DNA of 14,391 nt from an uncultured Bacteroidaceae bacterium (GCA_934364765.1 CAKRMO010000002.1:1-14391); one strand, 5' to 3'. Positions 1 to 7,411 are shown, counted from the first letter of the stretch. Numbers and translations are program-made. Notes: generated by a model not told the origin, from the letters alone.

Positions 1-1959
1 GTCCTGGTCTATGGCTATGACCTCGTTGTTGCAAAGCAGGTTGAACGTGAAGTCGTCTATCCGGGAAATGTCGCAGCCTATGAGCAACGGCGCGGCGAGC
101 AGCGACCACAGGCTTATGTGGGTGTATTGCTCGTCGGCGGTGAGGCGCGAGTCGTGCAGCGTTCCTCCCCAGCCGCCAACCTTTCCGACCACGAGCATAT
201 CGGGGTCGTTCCAGTGTCCGGGCATTGAGAAAGGCCATTTGTCCGCCTGCTGGCGGAAGCCTATGTCGCTTATCGACTCCCATGTGTCGCGTATGTCGTC
301 GGTGGTGCGCCATGAGTTGCCGTCAACGCCGTATGCCCAGCGGCACACGTTTTCCGCTCCCCACGCCACGTTGTAGAACACATCGCGTGGCAGACGGCGC
401 AGCTCGCGCTCCATTTTCAGGTAAGGCTCAAGTTGCGTTGCCGCCGATTTGTCCTGATCCTCGGCAATGTTACGGGTGTAGCCGCAGCAGTCGTATTTAA
501 GATAGTCCACCCCCCAGTCGTTCCAAACCTTGGTGTCCTGCTTCTCGTGGTTCAGCGAACCGAGATAGCCGCCGCAGGTGAGGTCGCCCGGCGAGGAGTA
601 TATGCCGAACTTCATTCCGTGGGAGTGAAGCCAGTCGCCGAGTTCCTTCATTTGCGAGAACTTTTCGTTTGTGGAAATGTAGCCTTGGGCATCGCGGGTT
701 TCCGACTCCCAGCCGTCGTCTATGTTCACGTAGTTGTAGCCGTAGTCGGCGAGCCTTTTTTCAATCATCGCGTTTGCCGACTCCAAAACCTTCTGCTTGG
801 TGACGCCAAGTCCCCAGCAGTTCCAGCTGTTCCAGCCCATAGGTGGCGTGAGGGCTATCTTGTCGCCAACTTTCAGGGTTATGGTCTTTGTGTCCTTGCC
901 TTTGGAGTTTTGGGCTTCGAGCGTCAGGGCGTAGTCGCCGCGCTTATCCACGCAGCCGTAAACAACCCCGCGCACGGAGTCAACGCTGAGTCCTTGGGGA
1001 AGGTTGGCGGCGCGGTACTTCATGGGCTTGTCGCCCGAGGCTGCGATTTTCATAATCACAGGTTTGCCGGGGCGCACGCCGTAAACAAGGGCGTTGTTTA
1101 TTCGCGGGGCGGCAGGGGCGGGCGGTGTGAGGATGTATTTTGTATATATGGTTTGTGCGATGCTGTTTTGGGTGTCGTTGTCCTTATACGTGATTTTGAG
1201 GCGCGAAGTGTTCTCGTTGGGCATTGCGAAACTTAACGTGCGGCTTTTCTTCCCTTTCACGCTCACTTTCTGCGTTGACGTTTTCGAGACGCTTCCTGTT
1301 TCGGCGTTTGTCATTTCGAGCGTAAGCACGCCGTTTTGCGTGCAGTCGAAAATGTTGTCTATCTTGACGTCAAAGCGGCTTTCGGCGGTGAATGTCTTTT
1401 GCTCCACGTCCATTTTTATGCCGTCCAGCGGGTTTTCCTGCACCTCGAAATGTATTGGTGTTCCCGAAACTCCGCCGTCATCCCCCTCGTTGTAAACACG
1501 GATGGCGATAACGTTTTCCCTGTCCCATTTTATTATGCCGGTGTTTGCGGGGATGTTGTATTTTCTCGGCGTGTCCCATGCTCCGAAATACCCGTTTTTG
1601 TCCGACGGCATACCGCCGGTCTTGCCCACAAGCACTCCGTTAAGATAGGTCTCGTCGGAGTCGTCAATATATCTTATGCAAAGGTTCAGGCCGTATTTGA
1701 GGTTTTTGCCGGAAAAGTCCTTTTTCCTCGGGGTGAACTTCACGCGGTACCACGCATAGCTTCTCACGAGCTTTATGCCCTGCCTGTTCCAACTGTCGGT
1801 GGTTGAGATTTCCTGCCAGCCGTTGTCGTTGAAGTTGCCTGCCTTCCACGCCGCGTTGTCGCCAATGTGGAATTTTGCGCGTGTTATATCCGCAGTTTGT
1901 GCGTGCGCCGCCAGAGACACCAAAAGCGACACCGCCAAAGTTTTCAAGTGTATTGCCAT
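1..1959 (-). CDS. Exported GH27 alpha-galactosidase with N-terminal accessory domains (3'-truncated by window edge)
   Basis: Predicted retaining alpha-galactosidase (or related GH27 enzyme) that removes terminal alpha-linked galactose from glycans outside the cytoplasm. I translated 653 codons from the ATG at 1957-1959; the frame runs open off the left edge. Residues 1-20 are a signal peptide ending AHA, with no lipobox. Residues about 22-175 form a galactose-binding-like jelly roll, including the segment DETYLNGVLVGKTGG. A beta-sandwich follows, then about 280-368 the NEW1/He_PIG-type domain common in bacterial GH27 enzymes (VYGVRPGKPV, NLPQGLSVD). The catalytic barrel starts at TPPMGWNSWN (M374). 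It carries YVNIDDGW, the nucleophile motif LKYDCCGY (D490), the acid/base motif SWRTTDDI (D555 by alignment with human enzyme D231) and GHWNDPDM. Only the C-terminal beta-sandwich is expected to be missing. A terminator separates the gene from its upstream neighbour, so it probably has its own promoter. The family is secure; alpha-galactosidase versus alpha-N-acetylgalactosaminidase or beta-arabinopyranosidase is not settled. Confidence 0.93.
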   Translation of the reverse strand, partial: MAIHLKTLAVSLLVSLAAHAQTADITRAKFHIGDNAAWKAGNFNDNGWQEISTTDSWNRQGIKLVRSYAWYRVKFTPRKKDFSGKNLKYGLNLCIRYIDDSDETYLNGVLVGKTGGMPSDKNGYFGAWDTPRKYNIPANTGIIKWDRENVIAIRVYNEGDDGGVSGTPIHFEVQENPLDGIKMDVEQKTFTAESRFDVKIDNIFDCTQNGVLTLEMTNAETGSVSKTSTQKVSVKGKKSRTLSFAMPNENTSRLKITYKDNDTQNSIAQTIYTKYILTPPAPAAPRINNALVYGVRPGKPVIMKIAASGDKPMKYRAANLPQGLSVDSVRGVVYGCVDKRGDYALTLEAQNSKGKDTKTITLKVGDKIALTPPMGWNSWNCWGLGVTKQKVLESANAMIEKRLADYGYNYVNIDDGWESETRDAQGYISTNEKFSQMKELGDWLHSHGMKFGIYSSPGDLTCGGYLGSLNHEKQDTKVWNDWGVDYLKYDCCGYTRNIAEDQDKSAATQLEPYLKMERELRRLPRDVFYNVAWGAENVCRWAYGVDGNSWRTTDDIRDTWESISDIGFRQQADKWPFSMPGHWNDPDMLVVGKVGGWGGTLHDSRLTADEQYTHISLWSLLAAPLLIGCDISRIDDFTFNLLCNNEVIAIDQD

Positions 1960-1982
1960 TTTCAGGTGAATTGTTAGTGGTG

Positions 1983-1990
1983 CAAATTTG
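1983..1990 (-). promoter_or_regulatory. Possible -7 element for the GH27 gene
   Basis: On the minus strand this reads CAAATTTG, seven of eight matches to the Bacteroidota -7 consensus TAnnTTTG, 23 bases upstream of the ATG. I see no clear -33 TTTG at the usual distance. The site is supported mainly by position, because the gene must restart transcription after the terminator at 2049-2085. Confidence 0.25.
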
Positions 1991-2048
1991 GCGAAAAAAT
2001 TGTAAACACACGGAGGCGCAAGCGCTTTTTTAAGGCGTATGGCAATAA

Positions 2049-2085
2049 AAATCCCCTCCGTACAGGTTTCATGCGGAGGGGATTT
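2049..2085 (-). terminator. Intrinsic terminator after the 893-residue protein gene
   Basis: A perfect 12-bp stem (2049-2060 with 2074-2085, core CCCCTCCG) closes a 13-base loop. On the minus strand the stem is followed by TTATTG, and with the T's at the stem base this makes a U-rich end. It starts 24 bases after the stop codon of the upstream gene, the normal place for a Rho-independent terminator. It probably ends the two-gene module-protein transcript. Confidence 0.85.
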
Positions 2086-2108
2086 CCCAAAATCAACAAA
2101 TGTGTGGG

Positions 2109-4790
2109 TTATTTCTTGAAAATCTTTTTGCCGTCAACGATGTAGATGCCGCGCGGCAGCTTTTCGAACGTAGTGTTGAGGCGCACGCCTTCAAGAGTGT
2201 AGATGCCCTCGCGGCTGGGTGCGTTGCTTGTCGCCTCATCAATGCCCACAACATTTTTCGGGGTGATGAGTGCGTCGGTAACTCTACCGTTAAGCCACAG
2301 TGTTCCATTAATGAACTCTGCACACTCGGGAGTGATGATTTCGCACCCCTTGAGCGTTACAGTGTCGAAGCCATAGATTGCGCCATTCACGCCCTTGGCA
2401 CGTATGGTGGAGTTCTCAATTACAAGGGGGTATGACTTGTAGGGACCGCTGGAGATTGCATAATTTTCGCCTGTGGCGGTGAGGTTGAGATTGGTGAGCG
2501 TTACTGGGGCGTTTGCCCAAAGAGCCGAGCTGTTGTAGTCGTCAGCACTGGAAAGCTTGAGCGAGTCTTTTGTACAATCGGTGGCGGTGATGCTGGTGGG
2601 CTTGTTCAAGACAATACAGTCGTCATCGCTCGATTTTAATTCGCAGTCTCCCTGAACTTCGATTGTCAGGCTGTCAACACCGGAGTTCTTGATGCAATAA
2701 TTAGTTCTGTCCATTACCACACCATTCAGTCTGAGTGTTTTGGTTTCAGGGATGTATCGGATTTCGCCTTTTTCAATGGCAGAAGAAACTGATGCGAGGT
2801 TGTCTTTGTTCTTCGAGGTTACCTCTGTGCCGCAAACATACAGACCGTACAGGTCGTACGTGCTGATGAACGCCTCGTCTGTTACCACGCTGCCGTTCTT
2901 TTTCAGCGTGCCGCCGTCAAACGCCGCGCCATCCGGCTTGAGAAGTTCGCATCTTTCGAGGTCAACTGATTTGAAGTTGATTATAGAGCCGCTTGTACCC
3001 TTGGCACGCACGTAGGAATGGCTGATTTGCAGACTGCCGATGCTTGTGTTCCCGTTTTTGCCCGCAATGCCGTATTTGCCTGTGGCGGTGAGGTTGAGAT
3101 CCTCTATTGTGGCGGACCAGCCGAACGCATCGGGTGCGGTGTTAACAAGCAGCGCGGAGGCTTTGGCGGAATTAAGGATGAGCGAGCCCATTTCTGTTTC
3201 GGATGCCCCTTTAATGTTGCTGGGTATTTCAAAGGATATGCAGTCGCCGCCCGCATTTATTTTGCAGTCTCCCTCAACTTCGATATTCAGTCCGTCTGCA
3301 CTTTCGTTCAGGATGCCTGTGCCTTCGGTTTCTATTATGGCATCCTTGAGTTTAAGTGTCTTTGTGCCGGGTTTGAAGGAAACTGTGCCGCTCACGCCCG
3401 GGATTACGGTAAGGTCGTCCTTGTTCTCGTTGGTAATCTTTACGCCGCAAATCTTCACCGTGTAGTATATGGGCGATATTACAACCTCATCAGTAACCAC
3501 GTCGTCGTTTATCTTCACCGCGCCATTGGTGAACACCGCGCCTTCGGGCGAGCTGATGTTGCAGCTGGAGTACGTAATTCTGTCGATGTCGCATATAGAG
3601 CCTTTCGTGCCTTTGGCACGCACGGTGGAGTTGCTGATGTGAAGTATTCTGTTTCTGTCTGTCGCAAGGTAGTCTGTGCCGGCTATCCCGCGCTGCCCGG
3701 TGGCTGTGAGTTCAATGTTGTGGATTTCGCACTTATTATTTACAAGCAGGCCTGTGCTTCCTGGGGCGGAAAGGGCGAGCGAAGGGTTTGTTCCTATGTT
3801 GGCAATATCGGTGGGCTTGTTAAGTATTACGGAAGCTAAGGAGGCTGTGGAAGTCATGCTGCATTTCCCCTCCATCCAGACATACATGTTTTCCGCGCTT
3901 GTATTCGCAAGGCAGCTTCCGGCCGTCTCTATCACGACATCTTTTAGCTGTAGGTATATTCCGGAGAGTGGGTTGCAGATGATTTTCCCGCTCTTCACTC
4001 CTGGAATGGAAGAAAGGTTGCCAACGTTCTTGTCTGTAACCGGCACGCCGCAAATGCTGAGACCGTAATATTTCGTCCCGGAGGGCGCGATGGCAACTTC
4101 GTCAGTAACCAATTTTCCGTCTTTCTTCACCGTGCCGCCGTCGAATGCCGCGCCGTCGGGCGTGATTAGCTCGCAGCCGGTGAGCGTAGCCGATTCGAAA
4201 CCGTCCAAAGAGGCTAGTGAGCCTTGGACGTACACGCTGGAATTTTCTATGGCGAGAGTCCCGCCAGTACTCCAAAAGTTAACGATTCCATATCTGCCCG
4301 TGGCGGTGAGGGTTAGGTTACGGATGGTGCAGGCGTGTTGCGTGTTTTTTATTCGTATGGCGGCGTTTTTATGAGACTGGACGATGAGCAAAGGCTGTTC
4401 AGTCCCGGACACACCGACAATGGTGAGTTTGGTGCCTAATGTCCAAATGGCGTTGTCGTTGGTGGAATTGATTACGCACTTTCCCTCCACTTCGATGGTT
4501 GTCAGGTAATCGGACTCTCCGGCTTTGATGCCGCCTCCGTCAGCGTCGGTGTCAATCACGGCGTTCTTAAGCCGCAGCGTCTTGGTGGTCGGGTTGTAGG
4601 ATGCCGTGCCGCTCACGCCGGGAATGACGGTGAGGTCGTTCATGTTCTTGTCGGTTACTGTTTGGCCACACATTAAAAAGTAATCGGCTGCCTGTGCGGG
4701 CATTGCCCACAGAGCGGCGAATGCCATGACCAAGGCAAAGAGCGGGCGGTTCTTTCCGCCAGAAAGTAATCTTGCCATTTGTTTTCTCAT
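2109..4790 (-). CDS. Exported protein with four ~205-residue predicted beta-solenoid modules and a C-terminal sorting-like tail
   Basis: 893 residues. The chosen start is the ATG at 4788-4790, because it opens a signal peptide (basic n-region, hydrophobic residues 16-34, ending AMPAQA). The open frame continues upstream but that part lies over the 3' end of the preceding gene. The mature protein is four modules with conserved CG cysteines at 41, 247, 448 and 653. Each module has a CGxxVT strand, a TKTLxLK-like strand, a VEGxC strand, an xLTATG turn, an NSxVRAKG strand, a CELITP-like strand and a VTDE end. Short beta-strand and turn motifs with N/S/G ladders suggest a right-handed beta-solenoid. 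The module resembles repeats annotated as Cthe_2159-like carbohydrate-binding domains; I infer glycan or matrix binding, and no catalytic motif is visible. Residues about 862-893 form a tail ending LPRGIYIVDGKKIFKK, like Bacteroidota secretion-system (type IX) or related C-terminal signals. It lies 22 bp after the 729-residue paralogue, probably in the same operon. Confidence 0.85.
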   Translation of the reverse strand: MRKQMARLLSGGKNRPLFALVMAFAALWAMPAQAADYFLMCGQTVTDKNMNDLTVIPGVSGTASYNPTTKTLRLKNAVIDTDADGGGIKAGESDYLTTIEVEGKCVINSTNDNAIWTLGTKLTIVGVSGTEQPLLIVQSHKNAAIRIKNTQHACTIRNLTLTATGRYGIVNFWSTGGTLAIENSSVYVQGSLASLDGFESATLTGCELITPDGAAFDGGTVKKDGKLVTDEVAIAPSGTKYYGLSICGVPVTDKNVGNLSSIPGVKSGKIICNPLSGIYLQLKDVVIETAGSCLANTSAENMYVWMEGKCSMTSTASLASVILNKPTDIANIGTNPSLALSAPGSTGLLVNNKCEIHNIELTATGQRGIAGTDYLATDRNRILHISNSTVRAKGTKGSICDIDRITYSSCNISSPEGAVFTNGAVKINDDVVTDEVVISPIYYTVKICGVKITNENKDDLTVIPGVSGTVSFKPGTKTLKLKDAIIETEGTGILNESADGLNIEVEGDCKINAGGDCISFEIPSNIKGASETEMGSLILNSAKASALLVNTAPDAFGWSATIEDLNLTATGKYGIAGKNGNTSIGSLQISHSYVRAKGTSGSIINFKSVDLERCELLKPDGAAFDGGTLKKNGSVVTDEAFISTYDLYGLYVCGTEVTSKNKDNLASVSSAIEKGEIRYIPETKTLRLNGVVMDRTNYCIKNSGVDSLTIEVQGDCELKSSDDDCIVLNKPTSITATDCTKDSLKLSSADDYNSSALWANAPVTLTNLNLTATGENYAISSGPYKSYPLVIENSTIRAKGVNGAIYGFDTVTLKGCEIITPECAEFINGTLWLNGRVTDALITPKNVVGIDEATSNAPSREGIYTLEGVRLNTTFEKLPRGIYIVDGKKIFKK
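2262..4682 (-). repeat. Four tandem ~600-bp coding repeats
   Basis: Using the conserved CG dipeptide as anchor, units are about 4682-4065, 4064-3462, 3461-2847 and 2846-2262. Anchor spacings are 618, 603 and 615 bp. Similarity is clear at protein level and survives in DNA patches: an identical 23-bp stretch occurs at 2469-2491 and 3078-3100 (encoding NLTATG-type sequence), and GGTGGGCTTGTT occurs at 2595-2606 and 3810-3821. Units 1 and 3 resemble each other most, as do 2 and 4. Confidence 0.8.
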
Positions 4791-4812
4791 AATTTTGTTG
4801 TTTTGTATTGAG

Positions 4813-7002
4813 TTATTTCTTGATGATTTTCTTTCCGTCAATGATGTAGATGCCGCGCGGAAGCTGTTCAACAGGCTGGTTGAGGCGCAGACCGTCGGGC
4901 GTGCAGATTACTTGCGGTTTGGTTTCGCCCGCGCCGCTTTCCACTTTACCTATGCCCACAACAGGGCTGTTGGGGGAGGCTATAAGCACGTCGGTTACGT
5001 TCTCGCCGCCAAGCATAAGATAGTTGTACCTGTCTTTGAACTCCGCGCCCTTGGGCGTGATTATCTCGCAGTTTTCAAGTTTCACCTCTTTGAAAAATCC
5101 CATGCTCAGGTTGCCGTAGCTTCTTACCACGGAGTTGTTTATTACAAGGGTGGTCAGAGGGTCTCCTTGGCCTATTTCGCCCTTTATGCCGTAGTTATTG
5201 CCTTTGGCGGTGAGCTTGATGTTGTCCAGCGTCAGGCTGTCGCTCGCATTTATGGCTATAGCTTCCGCGCATTCCACCTCAAGCGACGCATCATCGCCAA
5301 CGCCTATAATTTTTACGCCCTTGGAAAAATACGCCGACGTGCAGAGGGGCGCGTATTTATCGACCTCGTTCACAATCTTGCACTTTCCCTTGATTTTTAT
5401 CACAAGTCCCGGTATGCTACCGCAAAGAGCCCATGTGCCACGGTTTTCGGGAAGGTTTTGGTTGTTGAAGTTGGCATTGGAGTTGAAGAGCGTGGCGTTT
5501 TCGAGCGTCAGGATGTTCTTCTCGGGGTCGTATGTAACCCTGTCTGCGTCCACGCCGTCGATGAATGCAAGCTGGCTGCGGTTCTCGGTGTTCACTTTCG
5601 TTCCGCAAATGTACAGGTCGTATGCCGGTACGATGAGAGCCTTTCCTGTTACTTTCGCGCCGGTGGAGTCAACAAGGGCCATGCGGTTGGAAGAGTCGTA
5701 TCTGAACCATGCGCCTCTGACGGGGGTAGCCACGTCAATGCCCTCAGTCCAGATGTATGTGAGGTTGGTCATCACTTCTCCTGCGCATTGCGCACTTATC
5801 CTTGAGTTGTATATCCGCAGCACCTCGCTGCCGCCGGTTCCCGTGAAACCGTACTTGCCTTCTCCGAAAATGTTTATGTTCACGTTCTTTATGTTGAGGT
5901 ACGCAGGTTTGTCCGAGCTTTTGTACCCCAGCTTGAACGCGCCGTTGTTTTCGTAAACGGTGAGGCTGATTGACGCGCCTTCCTCGCCCTCTATGTTCAG
6001 GGTTGAATTGTCGCGTGCGTTAAAGGCCGCTTGCGCGTTTGCGTTAAAACTCCAGTTAAGTGAAAAGCTGCATGTGCCTTTCACCTTTACGTTCAGGGTG
6101 CTGCCATATACGCTTGCTGCGCTGAAGTTTTTCCATGTCAGACGGTCGAGCGTAAGTATGCCAGTCTCCGGGTCGTACCATATGTTGCCTCCCAAGTTGT
6201 TGCTGTAACAGCCCATGATGCAGCCGCTGAAGTCGCCGAATGACATGTCCGAGAATATAAATCTATGGCTTACGCCCTCCTTGATGGTGCTGAAGTTTTT
6301 GAATGCGCCTATTTTTTTGAAGTCGTCCACCTTTCCTTCCTCCACATACAGTGTTTTGGGGAAAACCGTGCCGTTGGCGTCTGTGGAGAAAGCGTTGTCG
6401 GCGAAGTCCTGCGCATCAAGGTTTTTGGTCGCCATGTATTTCAATCCGGTGCAGCCGCTGAATATTTTGCCTCTGGCGGTTTTCAGGGTGGTGGGCAAAT
6501 AAACGCCTTCGAGGCTCGAACAGCCTGAAAAAGCCCCCGTCCCTATGGTGCTGACTTTGTTAAGGTTTATCTGTTTCAGGCTGTTGCAGTATTGGAACGC
6601 ATACGCCCCGATAGTCTCCACATTTGATCCGAAAAAAACGTGGGTGATGTATTGGCAGCCGTTGAAGGCGTAGTCCCCGATGCGCTTTATCTTGTATTTT
6701 TTATTGTTGGATGTGAAATAGAGGGCGATTACCAGACGCCCGGTAACGTTTGTCGGCGCTTTGGAAAGTTCCACGGCATATTCATTGGCGTCGTAGTTTT
6801 CCTCCACAACGGTGTAGGTATATACATAATCCTTTGAGGAGCTTGAGTTCACCCCCTCGGTGGTGTAGATTTGCTGGCCTATGGATGCGAATGCGTTTTG
6901 CGGCAAAAGCAACGCCGCCACCGCAAGAATCATTGCCGGAAGTATGCGCTTTGCAATGCCCGCGCCGTTGGTCGGTATTTGTACGGAGATAAAATTTTTC
7001 AT
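4813..7002 (-). CDS. Exported BspA-like LRR protein with two predicted beta-solenoid modules and a C-terminal sorting-like tail
   Basis: 729 residues. The start is the ATG at 7000-7002: it opens a signal peptide (hydrophobic residues 21-36, ending QNAFA at 39), whereas the 105 codons of open frame further upstream encode no plausible leader. Residues about 105-190 are BspA/LRR_5-type leucine-rich repeats (IGDYAFNGC, IGAYAFQYCNSLKQI, IGTGAFSGCSSLEGVYLP), a family often found in surface adhesins. Two modules of the type seen in the downstream gene follow at about 250-460 (divergent) and 461-675 (typical: ICGTKV, TLTLENA, KGKCKI, KLTAKG, INNSVVRSYG, ENCEIITPKGAEF). The last about 32 residues end LPRGIYIIDGKKIIKK, nearly the same as the neighbour's tail. 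A promoter-like element lies at 7048-7055. Probably the first gene of a two-gene operon. A surface adhesin or glycan-binding protein is the best guess; partner and ligand are unknown. Confidence 0.85.
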   Translation of the reverse strand: MKNFISVQIPTNGAGIAKRILPAMILAVAALLLPQNAFASIGQQIYTTEGVNSSSSKDYVYTYTVVEENYDANEYAVELSKAPTNVTGRLVIALYFTSNNKKYKIKRIGDYAFNGCQYITHVFFGSNVETIGAYAFQYCNSLKQINLNKVSTIGTGAFSGCSSLEGVYLPTTLKTARGKIFSGCTGLKYMATKNLDAQDFADNAFSTDANGTVFPKTLYVEEGKVDDFKKIGAFKNFSTIKEGVSHRFIFSDMSFGDFSGCIMGCYSNNLGGNIWYDPETGILTLDRLTWKNFSAASVYGSTLNVKVKGTCSFSLNWSFNANAQAAFNARDNSTLNIEGEEGASISLTVYENNGAFKLGYKSSDKPAYLNIKNVNINIFGEGKYGFTGTGGSEVLRIYNSRISAQCAGEVMTNLTYIWTEGIDVATPVRGAWFRYDSSNRMALVDSTGAKVTGKALIVPAYDLYICGTKVNTENRSQLAFIDGVDADRVTYDPEKNILTLENATLFNSNANFNNQNLPENRGTWALCGSIPGLVIKIKGKCKIVNEVDKYAPLCTSAYFSKGVKIIGVGDDASLEVECAEAIAINASDSLTLDNIKLTAKGNNYGIKGEIGQGDPLTTLVINNSVVRSYGNLSMGFFKEVKLENCEIITPKGAEFKDRYNYLMLGGENVTDVLIASPNSPVVGIGKVESGAGETKPQVICTPDGLRLNQPVEQLPRGIYIIDGKKIIKK

Positions 7003-7047
7003 TGTCAGGTATGTTTTGGTCTTTGTTATGTTCTCGTTAGAATTGCG

Positions 7048-7055
7048 CAAAAATA
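7048..7055 (-). promoter_or_regulatory. Likely Bacteroidota -7 promoter element for the module-protein operon
   Basis: On the minus strand this is TATTTTTG, an exact match to the TAnnTTTG consensus of the Bacteroidota primary sigma factor. It lies 45 bases upstream of the ATG at 7002, giving a leader of about 35-40 bases. No good -33 TTTG is seen 18-21 bases further upstream, where the sequence is A/G-rich, so the promoter may be weak or need an activator. Confidence 0.5.
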
Positions 7056-7071
7056 GGTTGTTTCCCCACTT

Positions 7072-7125
7072 TTTCCGTTGTTGTTTTTGTTGTATTTCAT
7101 GCACAACAACGAAATACAACGGAAA
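7072..7125. repeat. Nested inverted repeat just upstream of the promoter
   Basis: Right arm: ACAACGGAAA and GAAATACAAC merge into one 15-base arm at 7111-7125. The matching left arm is split: TTTCCGTTGT at 7072-7081 and GTTGTATTTC at 7089-7098, so the GTTGT core is present twice. Two alternative 10-bp perfect stems can therefore form with the same right arm. It could be an operator or a cruciform/hairpin element. Position (about 20-70 bp upstream of the -7 element) fits a regulator site. Confidence 0.55.
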
Positions 7126-7167
7126 TATACATAACAGCGAATAAATTTTATGCCATACGCCCGAAAA

Positions 7168-7184
7168 TTTTGGCGAAGCCAAAA
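7168..7184. repeat. Small inverted repeat (7-bp stem, 3-base loop)
   Basis: TTTTGGC at 7168-7174 pairs perfectly with GCCAAAA at 7178-7184 around GAA. On its own it could be chance, but it is one of several such structures in this gap. Confidence 0.45.
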
Positions 7185-7218
7185 CAGCAGATGCAGGTTG
7201 GATGTTTCCCGAAAAGCA

Positions 7219-7236
7219 GTTTTGCGACCGCAAAAC
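7219..7236. repeat. Small inverted repeat (8-bp arms)
   Basis: GTTTTGCG at 7219-7226 is an exact inverted copy of CGCAAAAC at 7229-7236, separated by two bases. Its style is like the hairpin 50 bp away. No gene end nearby explains it as a terminator. Confidence 0.45.
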
Positions 7237-7350
7237 GCACCGCATCCAGCAAAAGAACGGTATCGGTTTGGCAGTTTGCGGCACTGTTTGAACGATGGCA
7301 TAGAAGGCGTATGCCATGCGTCCCTACAAATGGCGCAAAACCAAAGCCCC

Positions 7351-7411
7351 GAAAACTATATCGGATGTTGGAAAAACTATGTCCTATGTAGAAAAAATTA
7401 TGTCTGATATA
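7351..7411. repeat. Three degenerate ~20-bp tandem repeats
   Basis: Plus-strand units begin at 7351, 7371 and 7391: GAAAACTATATCGGATGTTG, GAAAAACTATGTCCTATGTA and a 21-base third unit starting GAAAAAATTATGTC. A weaker fourth unit may follow to about 7429. The repeats sit about 110 bases past the PAP2 stop codon and outside any supported gene. Confidence 0.6.

Noticed and set aside
433..1236. Plus-strand open frame (267 codons) opposite the GH27 gene
   Set aside because: The minus strand encodes clear GH27 catalytic motifs here, so this frame is a shadow.
2014..2032. Small GCGCAAGCGC palindrome followed by T's on the plus strand
   Set aside because: The stem is only 4 bp and no plus-strand gene ends nearby, so I do not call it a terminator.
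3018..3839. Plus-strand open frame (273 codons) opposite the repeat region
   Set aside because: Antisense shadow of the repeated modules; its own apparent repeats mirror those of the minus-strand gene.
4791..4871. 27-codon upstream extension of the 893-residue protein
   Set aside because: It overlaps the end of the preceding gene and would bury the signal peptide.
4726..5805. Long plus-strand open frame (359 codons) opposite the two module-protein genes
   Set aside because: It spans the 3' end of one gene and the 5' end of the next on the other strand, has no domain, and its composition follows the complementary coding frame.
7003..7317. 105-codon upstream extension of the 729-residue protein
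   Set aside because: A good signal peptide starts at 7002 and a promoter-like element lies inside the extension; the extra residues show no leader or domain.
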